DNA of 64,000 nt, taken from the NCBI RefSeq assembly GCF_022695595.1, contig NZ_CP074380.1:1860001-1924000 (forward strand), written 5' to 3'. Below the pieces are notes generated by a model that worked only from the letters and a program-made list of their open reading frames with translations, made no database searches and was not told the DNA's origin. Positions 45,880-55,477 of this stretch are shown here, piece after piece (position 1 is the stretch's first letter; each line of letters starts with the position of its first letter). Both the position numbers and the translations under genes were made by a program. This stretch comes from Streptomyces sp. MST-110588. GTDB taxonomy: Bacteria; Actinomycetota; Actinomycetes; Streptomycetales; Streptomycetaceae.

Positions 45880-47373
45880 TCAGCTCCTCGCCGCCGGGGT
45901 GTACGGCTCCAGCTCGGCGGCCAGTTCCTCGTGGACCCGCGCCTTGAGGACCGTGCCCTCCGCGGTGTGCTCCTCGGAGATCACCTCGCCCTCGGCGTGC
46001 GCCCGCGAGATCAGCGCGCCCTGCGTGTACGGCACCAGCGCCTCGATCTCGACCTGCGGTCGCGGCAGCTCCTCGTCGATCAGGGCGAGCAGCTCCGGGA
46101 TGCCCTGGCCCGTACGGGCCGAGACGACCAGGGCGTGCTTCTCCCGCCGCAGCAGGCGCTGGAGCACCAGCGGGTCCGCGGCGTCGGCCTTGTTGACGAC
46201 CACGATCTCGGGCACGTCGGTCGCGCCCACGTCACGGATCACCTCGCGTACGGCGGCGAGCTGCTCCTCCGGCGCCGGGTGCGAGCCGTCGACGACGTGC
46301 AGGATGAGGTCGGAGTCGCCGACCTCCTCCATCGTGGAGCGGAACGCCTCGACGAGGTGGTGCGGCAGATGGCGGACGAATCCGACCGTGTCCGCGAGGG
46401 TGTAGAGCCGTCCGCTGGGCGTCTCGGCACGCCGCACCGTCGGGTCCAGGGTGGCGAACAGCGCGTTCTCCACCAGCACGCCCGCGCCGGTCAGACGGTT
46501 GAGCAGCGAGGACTTGCCGGCGTTGGTGTAGCCGGCGATGGCCACCGAGGGGACCTTGTTGCGCCGGCGCTCCTGCCGCTTGACGTCGCGGCCGGTCTTC
46601 ATCTCCGCGATCTCCCGGCGCAGCTTCGCCATCTTCTCGCGGATCCGCCGCCGGTCCGTCTCGATCTTGGTCTCACCGGGACCGCGCGTGGCCATGCCGC
46701 CGCCACTGCTGCTGGAGCCACCGCCGCCCATCTGCCGGGACAGCGACTGGCCCCAGCCGCGCAGCCGGGGAAGCATGTACTGCATCTGCGCCAGGGACAC
46801 CTGCGCCTTGCCCTCACGGGACTTGGCGTGCTGCGCGAAGATGTCCAGGATCAGGGCGGTACGGTCGACCACCTTGACCTTGACGACGTCTTCCAGGTGG
46901 ATGAGCTGGCCCGGCGAGAGCTCACCGTCGCACACGACGGTGTCCGCGCCGCTTTCCAGCACGATGTCACGCAGCTCCAGCGCCTTGCCCGAGCCGATGT
47001 ACGTGGCCGGGTCCGGCTTGTCGCGGCGCTGGATGACACCGTCGAGCACCAGGGCACCCGCGGTCTCCGCCAGCGCGGCCAGCTCGGCGAGCGAGTTCTC
47101 CGCGTCCTGCACGGTCCCGGAGGTCCATACGCCGACCAGTACCACGCGCTCCAGGCGCAACTGGCGGTACTCGACCTCGGTGACGTCCTCCAGTTCGGTG
47201 GACAGGCCGGCCACGCGGCGCAGCGCCGCGCGCTCCGAGCGGTCGTACTGGTCGCCGTCACGCTCCCCGTCGATCTCGTGGCTCCAGGCGACGTCCTCTT
47301 CCATCAGGGCGTCGGCCCGCAGGTTCTCCGAGAGGCGCTGGCGGTCCTGTGGAAGGGAAGAAGAGGAGGTCAT
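45880..47373 (-). CDS. hflX: GTPase HflX
   Basis: Ribosome-associated GTPase that splits stalled or heat-damaged 70S ribosomes in E. coli. 497 residues. N-terminal HflX domain: ATYIGSGKALELRDIVLESG and MLPRLRGWGQSLSRQMGGGG, with a Gly/Ser loop. G domain: G1 IAGYTNAGKSSLLNRLTG, G3 LADTVGFVRHLPHHLVEAF, G4 VVVNKADAADP, G5 VVSARTGQGIP. A C-terminal beta domain follows. ATG at 47373 has AAAGGA upstream; 42 residues further upstream in the frame are not family-like. The N-terminal 70 residues are acidic and less conserved. Confidence 0.95.
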   Translation of the reverse strand: MTSSSSLPQDRQRLSENLRADALMEEDVAWSHEIDGERDGDQYDRSERAALRRVAGLSTELEDVTEVEYRQLRLERVVLVGVWTSGTVQDAENSLAELAALAETAGALVLDGVIQRRDKPDPATYIGSGKALELRDIVLESGADTVVCDGELSPGQLIHLEDVVKVKVVDRTALILDIFAQHAKSREGKAQVSLAQMQYMLPRLRGWGQSLSRQMGGGGSSSSGGGMATRGPGETKIETDRRRIREKMAKLRREIAEMKTGRDVKRQERRRNKVPSVAIAGYTNAGKSSLLNRLTGAGVLVENALFATLDPTVRRAETPSGRLYTLADTVGFVRHLPHHLVEAFRSTMEEVGDSDLILHVVDGSHPAPEEQLAAVREVIRDVGATDVPEIVVVNKADAADPLVLQRLLRREKHALVVSARTGQGIPELLALIDEELPRPQVEIEALVPYTQGALISRAHAEGEVISEEHTAEGTVLKARVHEELAAELEPYTPAARS

Positions 47374-47571
47374 TTGATCCTTTGCGTCGTTGGTAGGCCC
47401 CGGCGGGACCGGCCGGTCCCGGGGCACTCGATGATGACAACGTACGGACCGCCCGGGAGATTCCCGGCCGCCGCGGCGTCGACGCCTTGATGGTCGCACG
47501 GTGCGCGGGGGCCGTCACACAGGTTTTCGTCCGCCTGCCTGCCACGGGCCGGGCCGCGGTTTCCGGCTTCG

Positions 47572-49446
47572 TCACCCGGCGGGGGCCTGCGGGCCGGTCG
47601 GCCGGGGGACCGGCTTCGTCGTCGGCCGGGTGCCGGGGGTGGCTTCCGGGTCCGTGGCGGGCTTCGTACCGTCCGGCTCGGTGTCCGGCTTCGCCGCCGG
47701 GTCGGTCTGCGGCGTGGTCTGCTGCGGCGGCCTGGTCTCCTGTGACGGCTTCACCTGCTGTGGCGGCTTGGCCTGCTGCGGTGGCTTGGCCTGCTGCGGT
47801 GGCTTGGCCTGCTGTGGCGCCTGGGGATCATCGCTCTTCCAGTCCGCGTGCCCCGGCATGGGAGGCGTCTTCGTGTCGTACAGCCAGCTCCGGAAGAACG
47901 CCGAAAGGTCCTGTCCGGAGATGCGGGAGGCGAGTGCGACGAAGTCGGCGGTGCCCGCCACACCGTCGCGGTGCCGCGTCACCCACGAGCGTTCGAGCCG
48001 GTCGAAGGCGTCCGCGCCGATCTTCTCGCGCAGTGCGTACAGCACCAGGGCGCTGCCGTCGTAGATGACCGGGCGGAAGATGCTGATCTTCTTGCCGGGG
48101 GCGGGGGCCTTGGGCGCGGCGGGCGGTCCGCCGGTGGCCCGCCAGCGGTCCGAGGACCGGTAGGCGTTGCGCATCCGCTCCACCATGGGGGCCTTGAAGT
48201 GCTCCTGGAGGAAGAGCTGCTCGTACCAGGTGGCGTGTGCCTCGTTGAGCCAGACGTCCGACCAGACGCGCGGGCTGACGCTGTTGCCGAACCACTGGTG
48301 TGCCAGCTCGTGCACCATCACGGACTCGACGTACCAGGTGGGGTAGCGGGGGTCGGAGAAGAGGCGGTGTTCGAACAGCGAGAGGGTCTGGGTCTCCAGC
48401 TCGAAACCCGTTTGCGCCTTGGCGATGAGTACCCCGTACGTCTCGAAGGGGTAGCGGCCGACCTTGCCGCGCATCCACTTCAGGTGGCCAGGCGTCTTCG
48501 TGAGCCACCGGGCCATCTTCTCGCGGTCGGCGGCCGGGACGACGTCGCGCACCGGCAGGCCGTCGGGCCCGGTGCGGTGCAGCACCGCGGAGCGCCCGAT
48601 GGAGACCTGGGCCAGTTCGGTGGCCATGGGGTGGGCGCCGCGGTACGTCCAGGTGGTGGCCGGGCCGGGGACGGCACGCCGGGCCGGCAGGCCGTTGGCG
48701 ACGACCGTCAGGCCGGGCGGCGCGGTGACGTGGAAGGTGAAGAGCGCCTTGTCCGCCGGGTGGTCGTTGCAGGGGAAGACGCGGTGCGCGGCGTCCGCCT
48801 GGTTGGCCATCACCAGTCCGTCTTCCGTACGGACCCAGCCGTCGTCCCCGCCGCCGCGCGGGTCGCTGGTGTGCCGCACGACGATGCGCAGCGGCGAGCC
48901 GGGCCGCACCGGGCGCCGGGGGGTGAGAACCAGGTCCTCGCCGCGGGTTTCGTACTTGGCGGGCCGGCCGTTGACCTGCACCGAGCGGACGGTGCCGTGG
49001 GTGAAGTCGAGGTTGACGCGGTCCAGGTTTCCGGTGGCCCGGGCTTTGATCTTGGTCACGGCCTCCATCGGCCGGTCGTTGTGGCCGGAGTAGTTCAGGT
49101 CGATGTCGTAGGAGGTGACGTCGTACCCCGGGTTGCCCAGCGCCGGGAAGAGCGGGTCACCGATGCCCGCGGGGCCCGGCGGTGGCGGCCCGGCCGCCAC
49201 GAGCGTGGCGACGGCCAGCAGCCCGAGGCCCGCGGTGCGCCGGGAGGCGGGCACCCTGCGGCGTACGGCGGACAGACCGCGTACCACGGACAGACGGCGT
49301 GCCACGGACAGACGGCGTACGGCGGCCCGATCGGGTACGGCGGACAGATCACGTACGGCTTGCAGGCGGAGGACGGCGGCCAGCGGGCGGAGGACGGCGC
49401 GCGCGACGGGGCGCGCGATGACGGGACGGCGCGAGGAAGGCGTCAT
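47572..49446 (-). CDS. Secreted or membrane-anchored M1-family metallopeptidase
   Basis: 624 residues. Zinc motif VMVHELAHQWFGNSVSPRVW (HELAH) with the third ligand Glu 19 residues later in WLNEAHATWYEQ. The exopeptidase motif before it is not the classical GAMEN (GFELETQTLSLFEH is at that place), so aminopeptidase activity is likely but not certain. A hydrophobic segment (TAGLGLLAVATLVAAG) near residue 75 would export or anchor it. Before this lies a basic repeat tract coded by 18-bp units (RRLSV-type). The C-terminus has five QAKPPQ-type repeats and a Pro/Thr tail, as in wall-spanning proteins. ATG at 49446 lacks a clear ribosome site; the true start may be nearer the hydrophobic segment. 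Confidence 0.85.
   Translation of the reverse strand: MTPSSRRPVIARPVARAVLRPLAAVLRLQAVRDLSAVPDRAAVRRLSVARRLSVVRGLSAVRRRVPASRRTAGLGLLAVATLVAAGPPPPGPAGIGDPLFPALGNPGYDVTSYDIDLNYSGHNDRPMEAVTKIKARATGNLDRVNLDFTHGTVRSVQVNGRPAKYETRGEDLVLTPRRPVRPGSPLRIVVRHTSDPRGGGDDGWVRTEDGLVMANQADAAHRVFPCNDHPADKALFTFHVTAPPGLTVVANGLPARRAVPGPATTWTYRGAHPMATELAQVSIGRSAVLHRTGPDGLPVRDVVPAADREKMARWLTKTPGHLKWMRGKVGRYPFETYGVLIAKAQTGFELETQTLSLFEHRLFSDPRYPTWYVESVMVHELAHQWFGNSVSPRVWSDVWLNEAHATWYEQLFLQEHFKAPMVERMRNAYRSSDRWRATGGPPAAPKAPAPGKKISIFRPVIYDGSALVLYALREKIGADAFDRLERSWVTRHRDGVAGTADFVALASRISGQDLSAFFRSWLYDTKTPPMPGHADWKSDDPQAPQQAKPPQQAKPPQQAKPPQQVKPSQETRPPQQTTPQTDPAAKPDTEPDGTKPATDPEATPGTRPTTKPVPRPTGPQAPAG
49263..49352. repeat. 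Five 18-bp units inside the M1 peptidase N-terminal coding region
   Basis: Units at 49263, 49281, 49299, 49317 and 49335, consensus GTACGGCGGACAGACGGC, giving six-residue repeats of the VRRLSA type in the protein. Confidence 0.85.
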
Positions 49447-49647
49447 GGCTTACCGCTACCAGCGCGGCCCCCTCTCCCACCGGGGATGCGGCGATACGGC
49501 ACCCGAACGGAGGGCTCCGGATCGCGATCCGCCCCCTGTACGCGCCGGGCACGGCCCGCCCCTCATACGCACCGGGGCGCACTCCCTCCGCTCCCCCGCC
49601 AGCCGCGCCCCCAACTTCACAGGGCCTAAGGCTGGCCTAAGGCTGGC

Positions 49648-52326
49648 CTAAGGCCGGGCCGCCACGGTCGGCCTCGTACGGCCCGCCCGCAGCACGTCGA
49701 AGACCCCGGGGACCTGCCGCATCGCGCGCATGAGGGACGGCAGCGCGGCGGCGTCCGGGAGGTGGAGGGTGTAGGTGTGCCGTACCCGCTGCTCGTAGGG
49801 CGGCTCGACGGCCGCCGAGACCACGGCGGCCCCTTCGGCCGCGATGACCTCCGTGAGATCGGCGAGGAGCTGGGGCCTGCTGAACGCCTCGGCGAGGAGG
49901 GTCACCCGGCAGCCCTGTACGGCGTCCGCCGCGCCCCGCCAGCGCGCCCCGACCGGCTGCCGGCCGGCCGCGGCCATCCGGGCGACGACCGGGCACAGCG
50001 CGCGGTGCACGGTGACCGTACCGCCCCGTACGGCGAATCCGGTCACGGAGTCCGGCGGTACGGGGGTGCAGCAGCCCGCGAGCCGTACGGTCGCCGCGGG
50101 GACGTCGGTGACGGCCAGGACGGACGCGGGGGCGGCGAGGGGGGCGCCGGACCGGTCGGCGGGAGCGGAGCCGGCGGCGGGCACGGTCTGCCGCTCGGTC
50201 TGCCCCTCGTCCGTACGGGGAGCGGGGCCGCCCGGTCCGCCGGCCGCCCGCTGCCCGCTGTCCCCGGGCTCGGCCGGGGCGTGCCCTGGGCGAGGGGGCG
50301 CCGCACGGCCCGGCCCGGGTCGGACGCCCTGCCGTCGTGGGACCGTCCCCCGGTCCGCCGGCCCGGGTGGTTCCACCGGCCCGGACGTTTCGGCGGGTCC
50401 GGCCGTCCCGGATGATCCGGGCAGAGCGGAAGGTTCGGGTGACCCGGACGGTTCAGGTGACCCGGACGGTTCAGGTGACCCGGACGGCTCCAGCGACCCG
50501 GACGGTTCCAGCGGGCCGCGTGGCCCGGACGGGATGGACGGGTCGGACGGGGTGGACGGGGCGGACGGGATGGACGGGTCGGACAGGGTGGACGGCTCGG
50601 ACGGCCCGGACGGCGGTGTCCGGCGGCCGGCCCCCGGCCCCGGGCGGTCACCTCCCTGGTGCGCCTGGTGAGCCGCCAGCCAGCGGGAGATGGCGAGCCT
50701 GGCGGCAGGCGTACGGGCATGGCCCAGCCACTCCGGGGACGGCCCGGCGGCGGAGTCGGTGGCCATCAGCACATGCACGCTGTCGCCGTCGTGCAGCACC
50801 GTGGAGAGCGTGGCCAGGCGGCCGTTGACGCGGGCGCCGATGCAGCGGTGGGCCTCGTCGCCGTACCGCACATACGCCGCGTCCACACAGCTCGCCCCGG
50901 CGGGCAGCCCGACGGTGTCCGTTCCGGCCGCCCCGCCCGGCCCGTCGTCCACGCTGAAGACCGTGATCTCGCGGTCCTGGGCCAGGTCGGCGCGGAGCGA
51001 GGTCCAGAAGGTGTCCGGGTCCGGGGTGGCGCGCTGCCAGTCCAGCAGGCGCGAGAGCCAGCCCGGCCGGGTGGGGTCGGCGCGCTCACCGTCCGGTGCA
51101 CGCTCACCGTCCGGTGCGCGCTCGCCGTCCGGTGTGTCCGCGCCGTCCGTAGGGGCGTACGGATTGCCCAGCGCGACGACCCCGGCTTCGGCGACCCGGT
51201 GCATCTGGTGCGTACGGATCAGCGTCTCGGCGATCTCCCCGTGCTCGCCGGTGACCGCGGTGTGCAGGGACTGGTAGAGGTTGAACTTGGGCGTGGCGAT
51301 GAAGTCCTTGAACTCCGAGACCACCGGCGTGAAGCAGGTGTGCAGCTCGCCGAGGACCGCGTAGCAGTCGGCGTCCTCCGTGACGAGCACCAGCAGCCGC
51401 CCCAGGTCCGCGCCGGTCACCTTGCCGCGCCCCAGGCGCACCCGGTGGACGGAGACCAAGTGCCGCGGCCGGATGAGCACTTCGGCGTCGATGTCGGCCT
51501 CGTGCAGGACGGCGCGCACCCGCTCGGCGATGGCGGCGAGCGGGTCGGGGCGCCCGGCGTGCTCCAGTACGAGCAGCCGCGTGGCCTCGTACTCCTGGGG
51601 GTGCAGGATCGCGAAGACCAGGTCCTCCAGTTCGGACTTCAGGGCCTGGACGCCCAGCCGCTCCGCCAGCGGGATGAGCACGTCGCGGGTCACCTTGGCG
51701 ATCCGGGCCTGTTTTTCGGGGCGCATCACGCCGAGGGTGCGCATGTTGTGCAGCCGGTCGGCGAGCTTGATGGACATCACGCGTACGTCATTGCCGGTGG
51801 CGACCAGCATTTTGCGGAAGGTCTCCGGTTCCGCGGCGGCACCGTAGTCGACCTTCTCCAGCTTGGTCACGCCGTCGACCAGGTAGCAGACCTCCGCGCC
51901 GAACTCCGCGCGCACCTGGTCCAGCGTCACTTCCGTGTCCTCGACGGTGTCGTGGAGCAGGGAGGCGGTCAACGTCGTGGTCTCGGCGCCCAGTTGGGCC
52001 AGGATGAGCGTAACGGCCAGCGGGTGGGTGATGTACGGCTCGCCGCTCTTACGGGTCTGGCCGCGGTGGGAGGACTCGGCCAGGGCGTACGCCTTGCTGA
52101 GGATGTCCAGGTCGGCGTCGGGGTGGTGGGTGCGGTGGACCTTGGCGACGTGCTCCAGGGCGTCCGGCAGTCCGGTGCGCGGGGCGGGGCCGAGCAGCGC
52201 GGCCCGTCCGATGCGGCGCAGCCCGCGCAGCTCCAGACGGGGGCGGGCCCGCTTGCGGCTCGGGGCTCCCGGGCCGGACTCGGGGGGCGCATCGGGGTTA
52301 TCAGGGTCTGTGGCCTCTGCGCTCAT
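49648..52326 (-). CDS. rshA: RelA/SpoT-family protein (RshA-like), with divergent synthetase part and long linker
   Basis: 892 residues. HD hydrolase domain: YITHPLAVTLILAQLG, LLHDTVEDTEV (HD at 125-126), IKLADRLHNMRTLG. Synthetase region: RPRHLVSVHRVRLGRG, EFKDFIATPKFNLYQSLHTAV; positions normally KM and EVQIRT read VR and ETLIRT. TGS domain: ITVFSVDDG and GDEAHRCIGARVNGRLATLS. A 150-residue linker of EPSGSP-type repeats follows, then a zinc-like CC (LAGCCTPVPPD) and an ACT domain. It probably hydrolyses (p)ppGpp; synthesis is less sure. ATG at 52326 has GGAGG 5 nt upstream. This is the second RSH protein of Streptomyces; relA proper lies elsewhere. Confidence 0.9.
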   Translation of the reverse strand: MSAEATDPDNPDAPPESGPGAPSRKRARPRLELRGLRRIGRAALLGPAPRTGLPDALEHVAKVHRTHHPDADLDILSKAYALAESSHRGQTRKSGEPYITHPLAVTLILAQLGAETTTLTASLLHDTVEDTEVTLDQVRAEFGAEVCYLVDGVTKLEKVDYGAAAEPETFRKMLVATGNDVRVMSIKLADRLHNMRTLGVMRPEKQARIAKVTRDVLIPLAERLGVQALKSELEDLVFAILHPQEYEATRLLVLEHAGRPDPLAAIAERVRAVLHEADIDAEVLIRPRHLVSVHRVRLGRGKVTGADLGRLLVLVTEDADCYAVLGELHTCFTPVVSEFKDFIATPKFNLYQSLHTAVTGEHGEIAETLIRTHQMHRVAEAGVVALGNPYAPTDGADTPDGERAPDGERAPDGERADPTRPGWLSRLLDWQRATPDPDTFWTSLRADLAQDREITVFSVDDGPGGAAGTDTVGLPAGASCVDAAYVRYGDEAHRCIGARVNGRLATLSTVLHDGDSVHVLMATDSAAGPSPEWLGHARTPAARLAISRWLAAHQAHQGGDRPGPGAGRRTPPSGPSEPSTLSDPSIPSAPSTPSDPSIPSGPRGPLEPSGSLEPSGSPEPSGSPEPSGSPEPSALPGSSGTAGPAETSGPVEPPGPADRGTVPRRQGVRPGPGRAAPPRPGHAPAEPGDSGQRAAGGPGGPAPRTDEGQTERQTVPAAGSAPADRSGAPLAAPASVLAVTDVPAATVRLAGCCTPVPPDSVTGFAVRGGTVTVHRALCPVVARMAAAGRQPVGARWRGAADAVQGCRVTLLAEAFSRPQLLADLTEVIAAEGAAVVSAAVEPPYEQRVRHTYTLHLPDAAALPSLMRAMRQVPGVFDVLRAGRTRPTVAARP
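50423..50512. repeat. 18-bp repeats in the RshA-like linker
   Basis: Four clear units at 50441, 50459, 50477 and 50495 (GACCCGGACGGTTCAGGT type) and a diverged fifth at 50423, coding for EPSGSP-like hexapeptides. Shorter GGACGG-type repeats continue to about 50610. Confidence 0.85.
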
Positions 52327-52728
52327 GGGCACCTCCGGCGGCGTCGACCGGCGGCCGGGCGTTCTTCAGTCCGTCGCCCGGGCCGGTGCTTGATGCTACC
52401 GAGCCCATCACGCACCGCTGTCCGGCTCTCGCCCAGCGTGAACCGGATCACCCATTCGAGGGAAGCTCAGGGCGCGTCTCACACGTCGTCCGGAGTGGCG
52501 GTGAGCGCCCTGGAGTGCCCTGGTGTGGCCCGGAACGGTCAGGAGCCGTCCGGTGGAGTCGTCCGGTGGAGTTCTCCGGCCGGCGTTCCTCTGCGGACGC
52601 GCGCGCCGCCACGTACGTACGCGGCCGTGGTCCGTACGTCCGGCGCTGTACGTCCGGCGTCGTACGTGGTGCCGTGCGGCCGTCCCCGCGCCCGGGTCAC
52701 GCGCGAGGACGGCTGCCCGGCACCGGGT
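52327..52728. other. Intergenic region upstream of the rshA-like gene
   Basis: 402 bp. On the minus strand TAGCAT (52393-52398) is a candidate -10 for the rshA-like gene. Near 52550-52580 CGTCCGGTGGAGT occurs twice in tandem, and near 52635-52665 GTACGTCCGGCG occurs twice. No gene or clear dapF terminator was found. Confidence 0.4.
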
Positions 52729-53604
52729 TCAGCCCAGGGCCGTGACCAGCCAGGCGGGGTCGACGGTGCCCTCGGCGACGATGACGGCGGGGCCGGTCAT
52801 CTCGACGGTCCCGTCGGGCAGCTCGGTGATCGCCAGGCTGCCGCCCAGGACGTCGACGGTGTACGTGACGGGGCTGCCGGTCACCGAAGGGTCCGCGCCG
52901 TCGCGGCGGGCGGCGGCCACGGCCACGGCGCAGGCGCCCGTCCCGCAGGACCGGGTCTCCCCGGCTCCGCGCTCGTGCACCCGCATCGCCACGTGGCGCG
53001 GGCCGCGGTCGGCCACGAACTCGATGTTCACGCCGTCCGGGTAGACCGGGGCGGGGGCGAAGGCCGGGGCGTCCTTCAGGTCTCCGGCGTGGGCCAGGTC
53101 CTCGACGAAGGCCACGGCGTGCGGGTTGCCCATGTTGACGTTACGGGCCGGCCAGTGGCGGCCGTCCACGGTGACCGTGACCGTCTCCTCGGGGAGCACC
53201 GCCTTGCCCATGGACACCGTCACCTCGCCGCTCCCGGCGACGCGCACGGTGCGCACGCCGGAGCGGGTGGCGATCGCCACCTCGCCCGGCTCGACCAGCC
53301 CGGCGTGCAGGAGGTAGCGCGCGAAGACGCGGACACCGTTGCCGCACATCTCCGCGATCGAGCCGTCGCCGTTGCGGTAGTCCATGAACCACTCGGCCTC
53401 GTCGGCCATGGGGCGCGCTTCGGGGTGCGCCGCGGCCCGTACGACGCGCAGCAGGCCGTCGCCGCCGATACCGGCCCGGCGGTCACAGATCCGCGCGACC
53501 GCCGCCGCGGGCAGCTCCCGGCGGCCTTCGGGGTCCGGGAGGATGACGAAGTCGTTCTCGGTGCCGTGCCCCTTGGCGAAGGCGACGCTGTGCTCGGTGC
53601 TCAT
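52729..53604 (-). CDS. dapF: Diaminopimelate epimerase
   Basis: Converts LL- to meso-diaminopimelate for lysine and, in part, wall precursor synthesis. 291 residues in two pseudo-symmetric halves. The catalytic cysteines sit in IAEMCGNGVRVFARYL and ETRSCGTGACAVAVAAARR. FAKGHGTENDFVILPDP at the start and NVNMGNPHAVAFV are family signatures. ATG at 53604 is 6 nt from TACGAT (53611-53616) and has no Shine-Dalgarno, so it is probably leaderless. The longer frame to 53931 overlaps the next gene and is rejected. Streptomyces walls use LL-Dap, so here the enzyme mainly serves lysine synthesis. Confidence 0.96.
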   Translation of the reverse strand: MSTEHSVAFAKGHGTENDFVILPDPEGRRELPAAAVARICDRRAGIGGDGLLRVVRAAAHPEARPMADEAEWFMDYRNGDGSIAEMCGNGVRVFARYLLHAGLVEPGEVAIATRSGVRTVRVAGSGEVTVSMGKAVLPEETVTVTVDGRHWPARNVNMGNPHAVAFVEDLAHAGDLKDAPAFAPAPVYPDGVNIEFVADRGPRHVAMRVHERGAGETRSCGTGACAVAVAAARRDGADPSVTGSPVTYTVDVLGGSLAITELPDGTVEMTGPAVIVAEGTVDPAWLVTALG

Positions 53605-53610
53605 CCCCGC

Positions 53611-53616
53611 ATCGTA
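53611..53616 (-). promoter_or_regulatory. Leaderless -10 box for dapF
   Basis: TACGAT on the minus strand ends 6 nt before the ATG at 53604. Confidence 0.6.
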
Positions 53617-53633
53617 CGGGGGCGCCGCGGCCC

Positions 53634-54254
53634 TCAGCGCAGCCGGGCCACGCGCCAGATGGCCAGCGCGGCCGGGACCGCCACCACGGCGACGTAGGCC
53701 AGCACCACGCGCCATTCCGGGCGGCGGCCGGAGCCGCGGGCGGGCAGGCCGGGCCAGGGGTAGCCGACCCGGCGGGCGGCCATCATGCCCCAGCCGGCGG
53801 CGCAGCAGGACAGCAGCAGTCCGAGCATGGCGATCATCGCGCCGCCGTCGCCGCCGAACTCGAAGGCGAGGGGGAAGGCGAACATCAGCGACCCGACGGC
53901 GGCCAGCCCCACGATGGGGGCGAGCTGCCACAGGCGCAGCCGGCGGGGCGGGCGCAGTTCACGGAAGGACTCGCCGCCCTTGGGGACGTCCGGGTCCTGG
54001 GCGTCGGGGCCGTCCGAGCCGTCCAGGGCGTCCCGGTCACCGGGCTCGCCGAGCCCGTCCGCGCCGTTGACGCCCTCCGTCCCGCCCGTGCCGTCCAGCC
54101 CGTCGAGGTCCGCGAGGGCAGCCGGTTCCTCCAGCGTGCCCGGTTCGTCCCGGGGGCCCGGAGGGCCGGGGCTGTCCGGTGCCGTGGGCGGGGCGTCGCC
54201 GCGGGCCCCGTCCGGTTTTTGTGGTCTGTTGCGAGGGCCGGCCTCCATCGCCAC
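53634..54254 (-). CDS. Uncharacterised membrane protein with acidic cytoplasmic tail
   Basis: 206 residues. The first 95 are disordered and acidic, rich in Asp, Gly and Pro (LADLDGLDGTGGTEGVNGAD). Three hydrophobic segments follow: LWQLAPIVGLAAVGSLMFAF, MIAMLGLLLSCCAAGWGMMA, and VVLAYVAVVAVPAALAIWRV. GTG at 54254 has GGGGAGG upstream; an ATG two codons in is equally possible. It lies between miaA and dapF on the same strand (102 bp and 29 bp gaps). No function is known. Confidence 0.75.
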   Translation of the reverse strand: MAMEAGPRNRPQKPDGARGDAPPTAPDSPGPPGPRDEPGTLEEPAALADLDGLDGTGGTEGVNGADGLGEPGDRDALDGSDGPDAQDPDVPKGGESFRELRPPRRLRLWQLAPIVGLAAVGSLMFAFPLAFEFGGDGGAMIAMLGLLLSCCAAGWGMMAARRVGYPWPGLPARGSGRRPEWRVVLAYVAVVAVPAALAIWRVARLR

Positions 54255-54356
54255 GCGCCCTCCCCATTCACGACTTCACGCATCGATCGAAGGTCGATGA
54301 TGACACGCTCCCAGGGGCCCGGATGACGGGCGGGGCGTCCCGATGCCATGACGTGA

Positions 54357-55295
54357 TCAGGCTGTGACCGGTCGTTCGAGCAACGCCAGGGCCAGACCGG
54401 TGAGTTCCTCGCGCCGGTCGGCGGCACCGCTGAGCCAGTGGACCCGTGGGTCCCGGCGGAACCAGGAGTCCTGACGGCGCGCGAAGCGCTTGGTGGCGCG
54501 TACGGTTTCCTCGCGCGCCTCCTGCTCCGTGCACTCGCCCGCCAACTGCGCCAGCACCTGCTGGTACCCGAGCGCGCGGGAGGCCGTGCGCCCCTCGCGC
54601 AGTCCCGCGCCCTCCAGGCGCCGTACCTCCTCGACGAGTCCTTCGTCCCACATCCGGTCCACCCGCGCGGCTATCCGCCCGTCCAGCTCGGGGCGCTCGA
54701 CGTCGACCCCGATCTGGAGTGTGTCGTAGAACGCCTCGTGACCCGGGAGGTTGGCGGTGAAGGGGCGGCCGGTGATCTCGATGACCTCCAGGGCCCGTAC
54801 GATGCGGCGGCCGTTGCCGGGCAGGATGGCGCGGGCGGCCTCGGGGTCGGCGGCGGCCAGCCGGGCGTGCAGCGCGCCGCTGCCCAGCTCCGCCAGCTCC
54901 TCCTCCAGCCGGGCCCGTACCTCCGGGTCGGTGCCGGGGAAGTCCAGGGCGTCGATGGCGGCGCGTACGTACAGGCCGGAGCCGCCCACCAGGACCGGGG
55001 TGCGGCCGGCGGCGAGCAGCCGGTCGATCTCGGCGCGGGCCAGCCGCTGGTACTCGGCGACGCTGGCCGCCTCGGTGACGTCCCAGACGTCCAGCAGGTG
55101 GTGCGGCACATTCCGGCGCTCGGCCACCGTCAGCTTGGCGGTACCGATGTCCATGCCCCGGTAGAGCTGCATGGAGTCGGCGTTGACGACCTCGCCGCCC
55201 AGGTGCCGGGCGAGCGCGACGCCCAGATCGGACTTTCCGGCCGCGGTGGGGCCGACGACGGCGATGACCCGGGGTACGGGAACTGCGGTGTTCAC
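54357..55295 (-). CDS. miaA: tRNA dimethylallyltransferase
   Basis: Adds dimethylallyl to A37 of tRNAs that read UNN codons; MiaB, encoded 1.7 kb away, completes the ms2i6A modification. 312 residues. P-loop [17 protein letters not shown], substrate motif [22 protein letters not shown]-binding [17 protein letters not shown], tRNA-binding [17 protein letters not shown] and [21 protein letters not shown] at 55295 is chosen from family length; ribosome-site evidence is weak (GACGAG directly before). It could be transcribed with the membrane protein and dapF. Confidence 0.96.
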   Translation of the reverse strand: MNTAVPVPRVIAVVGPTAAGKSDLGVALARHLGGEVVNADSMQLYRGMDIGTAKLTVAERRNVPHHLLDVWDVTEAASVAEYQRLARAEIDRLLAAGRTPVLVGGSGLYVRAAIDALDFPGTDPEVRARLEEELAELGSGALHARLAAADPEAARAILPGNGRRIVRALEVIEITGRPFTANLPGHEAFYDTLQIGVDVERPELDGRIAARVDRMWDEGLVEEVRRLEGAGLREGRTASRALGYQQVLAQLAGECTEQEAREETVRATKRFARRQDSWFRRDPRVHWLSGAADRREELTGLALALLERPVTA

Positions 55296-55477
55296 CTCGT
55301 CAGTCTCGCAAACCTCGGGGCTTCATCTCGAATGAGCGACGTAACGGTCGGCCTTCGGGTTCGTTGCCTGTTGCGAGGTTCCGACAGCCGGTTCACGGGC
55401 CGGTGCCCGCGGGCGGCGCAATGGGACGCTCCGCGCAGCGCGGGATTTCGCCCACACGAGTAAGGTCTGGAGTAGAT

